DNA of 64,000 nt from Cetobacterium somerae (GTDB lineage: Bacteria; Fusobacteriota; Fusobacteriia; Fusobacteriales; Fusobacteriaceae): assembly GCF_022430525.1 (NCBI RefSeq), contig NZ_CP092519.1:808454-872453 (forward strand). Direction: 5' to 3'. This document shows positions 1-8,786 of this stretch, in pieces; the first letter of the stretch is position 1; each line of letters opens with the position of its first letter. Position numbers and translations under genes: made by a program. The notes beneath the pieces were generated by a model. That model saw only the letters and a program-made list of their open reading frames with translations. It did no database searches and was not told the DNA's origin.

Positions 1-1797
1 TAAGTTTTCTTCTAAATCCATTTTTGTTAAAACATAGCCGTTTATCTCTTTTTCATCAAACTTAGGAAGCTTTTTAACAATAGAAACGTTAGTTGTAACA
101 GTGCCTGCAACTCCTATAATTTTAAAGTTATTACCTTCAAACTTAATTAATTCGTTAAAAAATCCTTTTAAATAGTTACGAGCAGATAAAAGAGTTTCCT
201 CATTATAGTTTTCATCTGAAAAAAACATCTCTGTTAATTTAACAACTCCAATGGGGAAACTTTTGATATAGTCAATTCCATTGTAATCACCAATGGTAAT
301 TTCACTACTACCGCCTCCTACATCAATAGTTGCTATTTTTTCTCTATAGATGTTGCTATTTCCATTAAAACTTAATTTCGCTTCAATTTCTCCAGGAATA
401 ACTAAAGTATTTATATCAAATTCATTTTTTATTCCTTGAACAAACATACTACCATTGCTAGCCTCTCTTGTAGCAGCAGTAGCAAATGCAATCAGCTCAG
501 TTACGCCCATAGAATCAGCTTTTTCTTTAAATCTTTTAATAATATAGTATGTTTTTTCAATAGATTCTTTTGAAAGAACACCAGTTTGATTAAGGTTTTT
601 TCCCAATCTAGAAACTTCTAAATCCTTATATAATGGTGTAATAATCTCTATTTTATTATCAGTTTTTTCAATCTCTGCAATAAAAAGTCTACAAGAGTTA
701 GTTCCTATATCTATAACACCTTTTAAAATTCTATTTTTAAAAGAGTGGTTAACTTCAGAGATAATCTCTTTAGAAATTGGCATATTTTCAAGAGTTCCAT
801 TTTTATCGATAATAAATTTAATTTTATCATGGGTATTTTTTTTATCTTTTTTCATAACATTTATTAAAGTTTCTTCCTCTATATATATAGGAGTGGGATC
901 AATTTTATAAAGACTGAAAAGTTCTTTGATAGAATTAATGTATTCATCTGTAGAAAAACCTAAAAACTTAGAGATTTGCATTTCAAAAAGTATACCTTTA
1001 GCTACTCCTTCGCCGTGAGAGATATGTTGATAATCAAAAAGAGTTTCTAAAGCATGACCATAAGTATGACCTAGATTTAAAAAGGCACGATCACCTTTCT
1101 CAAATTCATCTTTTTCAACAAACTCTTTTTTTATTTTACAAGATTCATAAATCATTTCAATTAAAACTTCAGGTTTTAACTTTAAAATATCTCTATATGA
1201 TTCAATTAAGAAGTTAAAATAACTTTTATCTTTTGCAATGATACTATGTTTAATAACCTCTCCCATACCAGACCTAAATTGGCATAAAGGTAGAGTTTTT
1301 AAAAAATTAATATCTATAATAACTCCAATAGGTTGTTTAAAAGAACCGATTAAGTTTTTTCCAAGAGAGTGATTAATGGCAACCTTACCTCCAATACTAG
1401 CATCAACTTGAGCTAATAAAGAAGTGGGAACTTGTAAAAAATCAAGACCTCTCATGAAAGTAGAAGCAATAAATCCTCCTAAATCGCAAACAACTCCACC
1501 TCCAACACATATGATTAAAGAGTTTCTAGAAAAATTATTCTCTATTAAAAATGAAAAAATTTCCATAGAAGTTTCCATATTCTTATATACTTCACCGTCT
1601 TCAATTTTATAGACATAGGTTTTTTTCTTTGGAAGATTACTTAAAATCTTTTGACCATAAAGTTCACCTATAGTTTTATTTGTAAGTAGTAGTATTTTGT
1701 CATAATTTTCAGTAAAATCATTAAGTCTATCTATTGTATTTTGTCCAATAAAAATGTCGTATGAATTTATAGAAGTCTTCATAACTAAATTTTTCAT
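1..1797 (-). CDS. aroB-ppx: Fused 3-dehydroquinate synthase / Ppx-GppA phosphatase (partial, C-terminus beyond window)
   Basis: One open frame of 599 codons runs from ATG at 1797 off the left edge with no stop. Residues 1 to about 345 are 3-dehydroquinate synthase (shikimate pathway, DAHP to 3-dehydroquinate). The NAD-binding GGGVVCDLGG lies near 99-108, and the metal ligands sit in GEVIKHS (about 179-185), NLGHTYGHALE (about 241-251) and H261. From about residue 360 an exopolyphosphatase/GppA domain begins with GVIDIGTNSCR and continues with FATAATREASNG (about 438-449) and DVGGGSSE (about 492-499), so both active sites look intact. I followed the frame through the junction (about 720-840) and it is continuous. 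A GGAGACC ribosome site at 1804-1810 supports the start. A fusion of these two enzymes is unusual. Cytoplasmic. Confidence 0.9.
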   Translation of the reverse strand, partial: MKNLVMKTSINSYDIFIGQNTIDRLNDFTENYDKILLLTNKTIGELYGQKILSNLPKKKTYVYKIEDGEVYKNMETSMEIFSFLIENNFSRNSLIICVGGGVVCDLGGFIASTFMRGLDFLQVPTSLLAQVDASIGGKVAINHSLGKNLIGSFKQPIGVIIDINFLKTLPLCQFRSGMGEVIKHSIIAKDKSYFNFLIESYRDILKLKPEVLIEMIYESCKIKKEFVEKDEFEKGDRAFLNLGHTYGHALETLFDYQHISHGEGVAKGILFEMQISKFLGFSTDEYINSIKELFSLYKIDPTPIYIEEETLINVMKKDKKNTHDKIKFIIDKNGTLENMPISKEIISEVNHSFKNRILKGVIDIGTNSCRLFIAEIEKTDNKIEIITPLYKDLEVSRLGKNLNQTGVLSKESIEKTYYIIKRFKEKADSMGVTELIAFATAATREASNGSMFVQGIKNEFDINTLVIPGEIEAKLSFNGNSNIYREKIATIDVGGGSSEITIGDYNGIDYIKSFPIGVVKLTEMFFSDENYNEETLLSARNYLKGFFNELIKFEGNNFKIIGVAGTVTTNVSIVKKLPKFDEKEINGYVLTKMDLEENL

Positions 1798-1880
1798 AAT
1801 ATTGGTCTCCTTTTGTTTAATTTTCTATAGTTAAAGTATAATATTTTTATAAAAAAAAAGCAAATTTACCAAAAAAATGT

Positions 1881-1908
1881 TTGCAGAAAAGACAAAAAAT
1901 ATTATAAT
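1881..1908 (+). promoter_or_regulatory. Sigma-70-type promoter for the flavin reductase gene
   Basis: TTGCAG at 1881-1886 and TATAAT at 1903-1908 are separated by 16 bp. The predicted start near 1914 lies downstream of the ATG at 1909, which argues that translation begins at the ATG at 1939. Confidence 0.6.
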
Positions 1909-1938
1909 ATGAACATACAAATGATTTTGGAGGGGAAA

Positions 1939-3531
1939 ATGAAAAGGAAAGTATTATTTTTTACAGCATTGAGTGTACTGGCGTTTGGTCAAAGTGAGAA
2001 ATCTTATATTGGAAAAGGAAATGGTTATGGTGGTGAGTTAAAAGTAAATGTAAAAACAAAAGGGGAAGAGATTGTTGATTTAGAATTAATATCTCATAAA
2101 GAAACATCACCAGTTGTAAAAAGAGCATTTCCTGTTATTAAGGAGAGAATCATAGAAGCACAAAGTCCTATTGTGGATAATGTATCAGGGGCAACTTACA
2201 CATCTTTTGGAGTAAAAAGAGCAGTAGCACAAGCTTTAAAAGCTCAAGGAAAAGACTATGGTAAGATTACAGTAAAAACAGGTGGACCAAAAGAGGAAAT
2301 AGCATATTTAGAACCGGTAAATACAGATATAGTTATAGTAGGAGGGGGACCTGCAGGTCTTGCAGCAGCAATATCAGCTAAAGAAGCTGGAGCTAAAAAT
2401 ATAATATTAATAGAAAAATTAGATATTTTAAGTGGAAATGGAAAGTTTGATATGAACTTTTTTGATTTAATAAATTCAGAAGCACAAAAGAAAAATGGAA
2501 CATTTGATACTGTAGAAGCTTTTGTAAAAGATAAGGCAAATAAAATGGATACGATTGAAAGAACTCAAGCTCAAGCTGAAGGAGCATTTAAACTTGATGC
2601 TTGGTTAAGAAGTATGGGAATAGAATTAAACCATAACTACGGTTTAAGAAATCATATGGCTGAGAAAGATGCATATGCTGGAGAAGAGATTCAAGATGGG
2701 CTAGAAAAGAAAGTAAAAGAGTTAGGAATAGATGTAAGAACAGGAACAAAAGGTTTAGACTTAATTGTAAAAGATGGAGAAGTAACAGGAGTTAAGGTTC
2801 AAAACAAAAATAAATTTTATGATATAAATGCTAAGGCAGTTATCCTTGCAACAGGAGGATTTTCTCATAATAAAGAACTACTTGCAAAATATGCACCTGG
2901 TTCAGAGACGTTAGCAACATCAAATCAAATGTCAGCAACAGGAGATTTTATTCCTGTATTTGAAAAGAATAATTTAAAGATGGATAACTTAGATATTTTA
3001 AGCATATTCTCTTTTATACTTGTTCCAAGTAGAGATTTAACAGGAGGAGGAGACGGGTATATACTAGTTAACCAAGAGGGAAAAACATTCTTAAAAGATA
3101 AACCAACGAGTATGGAAAGAGCTAAATCTATTGAAGCTCAAACTGGTAGTTATGCTTATTATATATATGATCAAGATTTATATGATTCTTTTTATCGTTT
3201 ACAAAAACATAATAATTTAGGACTTCATACAAAGGCTAAAACAATTGAAGAGTTAGCTAAAAAGTTAAATATTCCAGTGGAAGAGTTAAAAAATTCAACA
3301 AAAACATTGAGAAAAGAGGGACCTTATTATGGAGCTAAGGTTCAATCAGCTATTCATATGACAAAAGGTGGAGTAGTAGCTGACGAAAAAACACAAGTTA
3401 TAAATACAAAAGGTGAAAAGGTAAAAGGACTTTATGCAGCTGGAGAAGTTACAAGTACTAGTGCAGCATATAGTGCAGCAGTTGTATTTGGACGTATTGC
3501 AGGTGAAGAGGCTGCAAACTCTATAAAATAG
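1939..3531 (+). CDS. Exported FAD-dependent fumarate reductase-like flavoprotein with FMN-binding domain
   Basis: A 530-residue protein with an N-terminal signal peptide (about 1-18). An FMN-binding domain follows, carrying D80-N-V-S-G-A-T86, the site at which ApbE attaches FMN covalently to threonine in this family. The FAD-binding GGGPAG motif is at about 135-140. Family members reduce fumarate, urocanate, acrylates or similar acceptors outside the membrane. The substrate loop is atypical: HMTKGGV is present, but the usual late HGANRLGG-type segment reads TSTSAAYSAA, so the substrate cannot be assumed to be fumarate. The start at 1939 is chosen over 1909 because GGAGGGG sits just upstream and the promoter start falls after 1909. 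It is monocistronic, with a hairpin following. Confidence 0.85.
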   Translation: MKRKVLFFTALSVLAFGQSEKSYIGKGNGYGGELKVNVKTKGEEIVDLELISHKETSPVVKRAFPVIKERIIEAQSPIVDNVSGATYTSFGVKRAVAQALKAQGKDYGKITVKTGGPKEEIAYLEPVNTDIVIVGGGPAGLAAAISAKEAGAKNIILIEKLDILSGNGKFDMNFFDLINSEAQKKNGTFDTVEAFVKDKANKMDTIERTQAQAEGAFKLDAWLRSMGIELNHNYGLRNHMAEKDAYAGEEIQDGLEKKVKELGIDVRTGTKGLDLIVKDGEVTGVKVQNKNKFYDINAKAVILATGGFSHNKELLAKYAPGSETLATSNQMSATGDFIPVFEKNNLKMDNLDILSIFSFILVPSRDLTGGGDGYILVNQEGKTFLKDKPTSMERAKSIEAQTGSYAYYIYDQDLYDSFYRLQKHNNLGLHTKAKTIEELAKKLNIPVEELKNSTKTLRKEGPYYGAKVQSAIHMTKGGVVADEKTQVINTKGEKVKGLYAAGEVTSTSAAYSAAVVFGRIAGEEAANSIK

Positions 3532-3538
3532 CTAAAAG

Positions 3539-3576
3539 AAGAGGGATATTAGATTAAATATATCCCTCTGTTTATT
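3539..3576 (+). terminator. Probable intrinsic terminator
   Basis: GAGGGATA (3541-3548) pairs with TATCCCTC (3561-3568). The following T-tract is interrupted (TGTTTATTT), so efficiency is uncertain. Confidence 0.55.
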
Positions 3577-3636
3577 TACAAAAAATAAAAAATATGGTAC
3601 TTTATAGAAAAAAGTCAAAAAGACTGGAGGTAAAAA

Positions 3637-4473
3637 ATGCAAGGTTTTAAAACGTTTATATTAATGCTAGTAATGACCTTATTGCTATTATTTATAGGAG
3701 GAGCTATTGGTGGAAAAACAGGAATGACAATAGCTTTAGTTTTAGCAGGAGTAATGAATTTTGTATCATATTGGTTTAGTGATAAAATTGTACTATCAAT
3801 GTATGGAGCGCAAGAGATACCAGAAAACAATAAAGTTTATTGGATAACAAAGAAGTTAGCTGACAATGCAGGATTACCTATGCCAAAAGTATATATGATA
3901 AATCAAAGTCAGCCAAATGCATTTGCAACAGGAAGAAATCCTCATCATGCAGCAGTTGCAGTAACAAGAGGATTGGTTGAACTTATGGACGATAATGAGT
4001 TAGCAGGAGTAATAGGACATGAATTAGGACACGTTTCTCATAGAGATATACTAATTCAAAGTGTGGCAGCAACTTTAGCAGGAGCTATTGCATATATGGC
4101 TAATATGGCAAAGTGGGCAGCTATTTTTGGTGGGGGAAGAAGAGATGAGGATGATAATCATGGTGGAATTTTTGGGTTATTGGCAATAAGTATTTTTGCA
4201 CCTTTAGCAGCAATGTTGGTTCAAATGGCTATATCTAGAAGTAGAGAGTATAAGGCTGATAATTTTGGTGGGAAAATTTGTGGTCATCCAAGATATTTAG
4301 CAAATGCTTTAAGAAAATTAGAGTCATATGCTACAAGAATTCCCATGGATGCAGCACCAGCTACAGAAAATATGTTTATTGTTTCACCTTTGGCAGGAAG
4401 TAAGATGGCAAATTTATTTAGTACTCATCCAAGTACTGCTGATAGAATAAGAAGATTAGAGGAAATGGAATAA
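3637..4473 (+). CDS. htpX: HtpX-type membrane zinc metalloprotease (M48)
   Basis: A 278-residue membrane protease of the HtpX/M48 family, which degrades misfolded membrane proteins with its active site facing the cytoplasm. Two hydrophobic segments lie at about 5-25 and 28-52. The zinc motif HELGH is at 138-142, followed by another hydrophobic region (about 150-205) and the third zinc-ligand region SREYKADNFGG. The length fits the family. CTGGAGG precedes the ATG at 3637. It appears to stand alone, between a terminator-like hairpin and a separate promoter. Confidence 0.93.
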   Translation: MQGFKTFILMLVMTLLLLFIGGAIGGKTGMTIALVLAGVMNFVSYWFSDKIVLSMYGAQEIPENNKVYWITKKLADNAGLPMPKVYMINQSQPNAFATGRNPHHAAVAVTRGLVELMDDNELAGVIGHELGHVSHRDILIQSVAATLAGAIAYMANMAKWAAIFGGGRRDEDDNHGGIFGLLAISIFAPLAAMLVQMAISRSREYKADNFGGKICGHPRYLANALRKLESYATRIPMDAAPATENMFIVSPLAGSKMANLFSTHPSTADRIRRLEEME

Positions 4474-4481
4474 AATAAAAT

Positions 4482-4510
4482 TTGACAAATCCAATAATAT
4501 GAAGTAAATA
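4482..4510 (+). promoter_or_regulatory. Promoter for the 50-aa ORF
   Basis: TTGACA at 4482-4487 is followed after 17 bp by TAAATA at 4505-4510. The -35 is perfect and the -10 moderate. Confidence 0.5.
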
Positions 4511-4538
4511 TAAAAAGTAAAGAGATGGAGGAATAGTT

Positions 4539-4691
4539 ATGGAAAAAACTGTTATTTCTCAAAAAATTCTACTTATATTTACATTAATATTATTGACTTA
4601 TCTTATTGTTGTTCTATTTGAAAAAGATATAAACACCTTTGATGAATTAGAAAGAATTCTTCTTTTTAGACATTTTAGGCTACATATGTAG
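4539..4691 (+). CDS. Small single-span membrane peptide (50 aa)
   Basis: A 50-codon frame beginning MEKTVISQKILLIF, with one hydrophobic segment (about residues 10-27) followed by a charged tail ending RHFRLHM. It has a GATGGAGG ribosome site at 4523-4530, its own TTGACA promoter and a strong terminator directly after its stop codon. A dedicated promoter, ribosome site and terminator in about 240 bp argue that it is a real gene. I recognise no family. Its function is unknown. Confidence 0.6.
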   Translation: MEKTVISQKILLIFTLILLTYLIVVLFEKDINTFDELERILLFRHFRLHM

Positions 4692-4719
4692 AGAGTCAGA
4701 GTTATATCTGACTCTTTTT
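4692..4719 (+). terminator. Intrinsic terminator after the small membrane peptide
   Basis: AGAGTCAGA (4692-4700) pairs with TCTGACTCT (4707-4715) around a 6-nt loop, and a T-run follows. Confidence 0.8.
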
Positions 4720-4722
4720 AAT

Positions 4723-4751
4723 TTGACACTAAAGCCTTATTGGTATATACT
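4723..4751 (+). promoter_or_regulatory. Promoter for the DUF2156-pepA operon
   Basis: TTGACA (4723-4728), a 17-bp spacer and TATACT (4746-4751). It sits between the preceding terminator and the DUF2156 gene. Confidence 0.75.
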
Positions 4752-4782
4752 TGCAATAGTATATTAAGGCGGTGTAGAATAA

Positions 4783-5631
4783 ATGGACTGGAAAAAATTA
4801 ACAATAGATAGTAGAGAGGAACTACAAAAGTTTTTAAAAAATAAGTTTGAAACTTCAGATATGAATTTTACAAATCTTTTTTTATGGAGTTTTAGTGAAA
4901 ACATTCAATATATAGTTGAAAATGAGATACTGTATATAAAAGGATTTTATGAAGGTAATGAATACTATTTTTCACCTGTTTCAAAAGATGATAATAAAGA
5001 TAAGATGATAGATGCTGTAAAAAAAATTAAAGAAAAGAATGGGAAGATACTTTTCATTCCTGAAATATATAAAGAGTTCTTAAAAGAGGATTTTATAGTG
5101 ACAGAGGAGAGAGATTCCTTTGATTATATCTATTTGCAAGAAGATTTAGCAGAACTTAAAGGAAGAAAATTTTCTTCTAAAAAAAATAAAATAAATAAAT
5201 TTAAAAAAACATATAATTTTACCTATGAAAAAATATCAAGAGAAAATATAGAGGATATAAGAATTTTTCAAAGAAAATGGACTGAAAATAGAAAAGAGGA
5301 TACAATTATAGTATCTGAAACTATGGGTATAGAAGAGCTTCTTAATAACTACGAAATTTTAGAATTAAGAGGAGGAGTTATAAAAGTTGATGGGAAAATA
5401 GTGGCTTATGCTATTGGAGAAAAATTAACAGAAAATATGGGAGTTATCCATATTGAAAAAGGGATATTTGATTACCAAGGAAGTTATCAGATGATAAATA
5501 TGTATGTTGCAAAAGAGGAGTTTTCAGATGTTAAACTTATGAATAGAGAAGATGATTTTGGAAGCTTAGGATTAAGAGAAGCAAAACTTTCTTATCAACC
5601 AATTGAATTTATAAAAAAATACAGTATATAG
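4783..5631 (+). CDS. DUF2156 (phosphatidylglycerol lysyltransferase C-terminal-like) protein
   Basis: A 282-residue soluble protein resembling the DUF2156 family, the GNAT-like fold found in the catalytic part of MprF-type aminoacyl-phosphatidylglycerol synthases and in free-standing proteins of unknown role. The N-terminal stretch (SDMNFTNLFLWS) and the later KFSSKKNKINKFKK and ENMGVIHIEKG segments fit this family. No membrane-spanning domain is present, so it is not a full MprF. It leads an apparent operon with leucyl aminopeptidase, whose start is 12 nt after its stop. The aminoacyl-transfer role is only a family-level inference. Confidence 0.75.
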   Translation: MDWKKLTIDSREELQKFLKNKFETSDMNFTNLFLWSFSENIQYIVENEILYIKGFYEGNEYYFSPVSKDDNKDKMIDAVKKIKEKNGKILFIPEIYKEFLKEDFIVTEERDSFDYIYLQEDLAELKGRKFSSKKNKINKFKKTYNFTYEKISRENIEDIRIFQRKWTENRKEDTIIVSETMGIEELLNNYEILELRGGVIKVDGKIVAYAIGEKLTENMGVIHIEKGIFDYQGSYQMINMYVAKEEFSDVKLMNREDDFGSLGLREAKLSYQPIEFIKKYSI

Positions 5632-5643
5632 AGGAGGAGTGCT

Positions 5644-7062
5644 ATGTTTAAAGTTATCAACAAAATTGAAAAAGGTTATGATTTAAATATTGTATTATGT
5701 TTTGAGGGACAAGTTAATATTTGTGAACACATATCTTCAACAAACAAGGATTTAATAGAAAAGTTAATAAATAAAAAAGAGTTTACAGGGAAAAAAGGTG
5801 AAACTTTAAAAGTTGAATTTTTAGAAGGAACATACTTAATTTCAATGATTTTTGTAGGAATGGGTAAAGAGGAAGAGTTTAATTTAGATATATATAGAGA
5901 GGTAATGTTTGATGTATTGTCTAAAGAGAAAGGTTCAGTTTTAATATCAGCAGAGAATGAAAAATTACTAAACTATAATGTTTTAGGAGAAATTTCGTCA
6001 AATGTAAATTATAACTTTGATACATTTAAAGAGAAAAAAGGTGAAACTTTAGAAATAGAGCTATTTATTCCTGGAGAAGAAAAAGATTTTTCAGAAACAA
6101 TTCTTTTAGGAGAAGCAACAGATATAGCTAGAGATTTAGTAGATCAACCTGCAAACGTGATTAATCCAATAACTTTAGCTGAAAAAGCTGTTGAACTTGG
6201 GAAAAAATATGGATTTGAAGTTGAGATTTTAGATGAAAAAGAGATTGAAAAATTAGGTATGAATCTTCTTTTAGCAGTTGGTAGAGCATCTATAACAAAA
6301 CCAAGACTTATTGTAATGAGATATCTAAATGGAAAAGATAACAATGAAAAGATAGGATTAGTAGGAAAAGGATTAACATATGATACAGGTGGGCTTTGTA
6401 TAAAGCCAGCAGACTCTATGTTTGAAATGAAAAGCGATATGGCAGGAGCAGCTTCTGTAATAGGTGCTATGTGTGCTATTGCTAAAGGAAAAGTTGAAAA
6501 GAATGTAGTTGCAATAGTTCCAGCATGTGAAAATGCTATAAATGAAAATGCTTATAGACCAGGAGATATTATAAAATCAATGAATGGAAAAACTGTTGAA
6601 ATTATAAATACAGATGCAGAGGGAAGATTAGCACTAGCAGATGCATTAACTTATGCTGTAAGAAATGAAAAGGTGACAGAAGTTGTTGATTTAGCAACAC
6701 TTACTGGGGCAATTCTTGTTGCATTAGGAACAATTACAACAGGAGTATTTTCAAATAATGATGAAAAATATGCTATGTTAGAAAAAAGTAGTAAGCTATA
6801 TGGAGAAAAAGTTTGGAGAATGCCAATATTCGATGAGTATAGCGAATTATTAAAATCAACTGTTGCAGATGTAAAACATACTGGTGGAAGAATGGGTGGA
6901 TCAATAACTGCAGCTAAGTTTTTAGAAGGATTTGTTGAAGGATTACCATGGATACATATGGATATAGCAGGAACTGCATTTAATAGTGGTGTAAAATGGT
7001 TTAAAAAAGGTGCTACAGGAGTTGGAGTAAAAGCACTTTATAGCTATGTAAAAAATAGATAA
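5644..7062 (+). CDS. pepA: Leucyl aminopeptidase (M17)
   Basis: A 472-residue cytosolic aminopeptidase that releases N-terminal residues from peptides, using two metal ions. The C-terminal catalytic domain carries GKGLTYDTGG, IKPADSMFEMKSDMAGA and the family signature NTDAEGRLALADAL, which together hold the metal ligands and the catalytic lysine and arginine. The N-terminal ~160 residues form the usual variable domain. GAGGAGG precedes the ATG. Cotranscribed with the DUF2156 gene and ended by a strong hairpin at 7067. It would supply free amino acids to this amino-acid fermenter. Confidence 0.95.
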   Translation: MFKVINKIEKGYDLNIVLCFEGQVNICEHISSTNKDLIEKLINKKEFTGKKGETLKVEFLEGTYLISMIFVGMGKEEEFNLDIYREVMFDVLSKEKGSVLISAENEKLLNYNVLGEISSNVNYNFDTFKEKKGETLEIELFIPGEEKDFSETILLGEATDIARDLVDQPANVINPITLAEKAVELGKKYGFEVEILDEKEIEKLGMNLLLAVGRASITKPRLIVMRYLNGKDNNEKIGLVGKGLTYDTGGLCIKPADSMFEMKSDMAGAASVIGAMCAIAKGKVEKNVVAIVPACENAINENAYRPGDIIKSMNGKTVEIINTDAEGRLALADALTYAVRNEKVTEVVDLATLTGAILVALGTITTGVFSNNDEKYAMLEKSSKLYGEKVWRMPIFDEYSELLKSTVADVKHTGGRMGGSITAAKFLEGFVEGLPWIHMDIAGTAFNSGVKWFKKGATGVGVKALYSYVKNR

Positions 7063-7066
7063 AATA

Positions 7067-7095
7067 AAAAGGTGAGAAATTCTCACCTTTTCTTA
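7067..7095 (+). terminator. Intrinsic terminator after pepA
   Basis: AAAAGGTGAGA (7067-7077) pairs with TCTCACCTTTT (7081-7091) around a 3-nt loop. The ATG at 7072 lies inside this hairpin, so it is not the start of the next gene. Confidence 0.75.
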
Positions 7096-7113
7096 TATAA
7101 GGTAGGTGGGAAA

Positions 7114-8256
7114 ATGATAAAAAATCAATTGAAAGTTTTATGGAAGGATCTTTTTAATGATGAGTTAGATTATATAAATTGGTATTTTGATAATGTTTAT
7201 AATGAAGAAAATACAAAGATATTTTTAAAAAATAATAAAGTTTATGGGATGCTATTTGAAAATAGTTACCATATATCAATTGGTGAAGATAGATTTATGG
7301 GAAGATATCTTGTAGGTGTAGGAGTAACTCCTGAAAAAAGAGGAGAGGGGGTTATGAAAGAGTTACTTTTAAAAAGCTTAAAAGAAGCATATGACTTTGG
7401 TGAAGAGTTTATATATTTAACGCCAATTGATAAAAAAATATATGAAAGATTTGGATTTGCGTATATTTCAACACTTTCTAAATATGAACTAGAGTTTCCT
7501 GTATTATGTGATTTTAAAAAAGAGTTTAAAATTGAGAAAATACAAGATGAAAGTTATGACCAAAACATTTTAATAAAATTAAAAGAGTTTTATAGAGAAG
7601 TTTCTCAAGAATATTATATAAAAGTTGCTAGGGAAAAAGAGAACTATAAGAAGATATTATCAGAAATTTTTTGTGAAGATGGCTTAATCTATATTAGCTA
7701 TGATATAGCAGGAAAAATAAATGGTTATATGAGTTTAGTTAAGTCTGAAAGTATATATGTAAAAGAAATTTTATTTAAGGATAAAGATACTTTAGAAGGA
7801 TTATTATCTATTTTATATGGATATAAGGATTACTATAAAAAAATAGAGATTATTCTTCCTGAAAATACATATTTAGAAGATTATTTAGATAGTGAAAATT
7901 TAGTTAAAAAAACTCTAAAAAATAAAGTACAGGTAAGAATTTTACATGTTGAAAAAGTATTAAAAAGATTAAGTAAAAGTTTAAAAGAGAATGAAGAGAT
8001 TAAAATATATATACAAGACAAATATATAGAATCTAATACAGGAGTATTTAAAATAAATAAAAATGAAGTTAAGAAGATAGAGGGAGAGTTTGATTTAAGT
8101 GTGCATATAAATGATTTAGCAACCTTAGCTTATGGATTTAGAGATTATAAATCTTTAAAAAAAATAGAGAGTTTTTATATAAAAAATAAGGATAAAGAGC
8201 AAATATTAAGTAATATATTTATGAGAAGAGTAAACTATTTTAATCAAGATTTTTAG
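7114..8256 (+). CDS. Eis-like GNAT N-acetyltransferase
   Basis: A 380-residue protein with an N-terminal GNAT domain. The acetyl-CoA loop is VGVGVTPEKRGEGVMKELLLKSL (about residues 66-88, quoted in part), and F-x-Y-I-S-T-x-S-K-Y-E-L follows near 120-135. The length and the C-terminal region (about 290-375, beginning near the RLSKSLKENEEIK stretch) match the Eis/YokD type with an SCP2-like end domain. Such enzymes acetylate amines, but the substrate here is unknown. The start at 7114 has GGTAGGTGGG just upstream. The upstream in-frame ATG at 7072 lies in the pepA terminator and is rejected. Confidence 0.75.
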   Translation: MIKNQLKVLWKDLFNDELDYINWYFDNVYNEENTKIFLKNNKVYGMLFENSYHISIGEDRFMGRYLVGVGVTPEKRGEGVMKELLLKSLKEAYDFGEEFIYLTPIDKKIYERFGFAYISTLSKYELEFPVLCDFKKEFKIEKIQDESYDQNILIKLKEFYREVSQEYYIKVAREKENYKKILSEIFCEDGLIYISYDIAGKINGYMSLVKSESIYVKEILFKDKDTLEGLLSILYGYKDYYKKIEIILPENTYLEDYLDSENLVKKTLKNKVQVRILHVEKVLKRLSKSLKENEEIKIYIQDKYIESNTGVFKINKNEVKKIEGEFDLSVHINDLATLAYGFRDYKSLKKIESFYIKNKDKEQILSNIFMRRVNYFNQDF

Positions 8257-8281
8257 AACTTTAAATAGCTAAGGAGGGACT

Positions 8282-8749
8282 ATGGAGAGTAGAATAGAAT
8301 ATGTAGAAAAACATCTAGGAAGTTTAGAAGACTTTGTAAGAAAAAATTCCAAATATTACTTAGAAAGTTGGAGAAGTGAAAAGATTAAATTTAATTTTGC
8401 AGCATTTCTATTTGAAACACTATGGTTTGCCTATCGGAAAATGTATAAAAGTGCAGTTGTACTTTTACTTACGAATCTACTTATAAATTTAGCAACATTT
8501 TTATTTTTAATAAAAACAAATTTTTTTATGGGAGGAACTATTTTAGTTCTATTTATTAGGATATATATTGGCTTTAAAGCCAATGATTTTTACTTTATGA
8601 AAGCAGAAAAAATTCTTGAAAAAAGAGGTTTTGAACCAGAAGATAGAGATTGTGGAACAAGTATGTTAGGAGTAGTAATAATAATATTTATAGCAATTGT
8701 TTTTCAAGTGTTATTAGATTTTTATTTAGGAGTGACTTTATATTATTAA
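8282..8749 (+). CDS. DUF2628 membrane protein
   Basis: A 155-residue protein with the DUF2628 hallmark FNFAAFLFETLWFAYRKMY (about 39-57), then about three hydrophobic segments (about 58-80, 82-98 and 123-150). The family is a small inner-membrane protein of unknown function. AAGGAGGG lies just before the ATG. It follows the acetyltransferase by 25 nt and is probably in the same transcript, which ends at the shared hairpin. Confidence 0.75.
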   Translation: MESRIEYVEKHLGSLEDFVRKNSKYYLESWRSEKIKFNFAAFLFETLWFAYRKMYKSAVVLLLTNLLINLATFLFLIKTNFFMGGTILVLFIRIYIGFKANDFYFMKAEKILEKRGFEPEDRDCGTSMLGVVIIIFIAIVFQVLLDFYLGVTLYY

Positions 8750-8754
8750 AATTA

Positions 8755-8786
8755 AAAAACAGCTGATTTCTCAGCTGCTTTTTTTA
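8755..8786. terminator. Bidirectional terminator between convergent genes
   Basis: CAGCTGA (8760-8766) pairs with TCAGCTG (8771-8777). An A-run lies to the left and a T-run to the right, so it can serve the DUF2628 transcript (+) and the SIMPL gene (-). Confidence 0.8.

Noticed and set aside
1424-1612. 62-aa plus-strand ORF
   Set aside because: Lies inside the AroB coding region on the other strand.
1939-3531. Starting the reductase at ATG 1909
   Set aside because: The predicted transcript begins after 1909, and the ribosome site points to ATG 1939.
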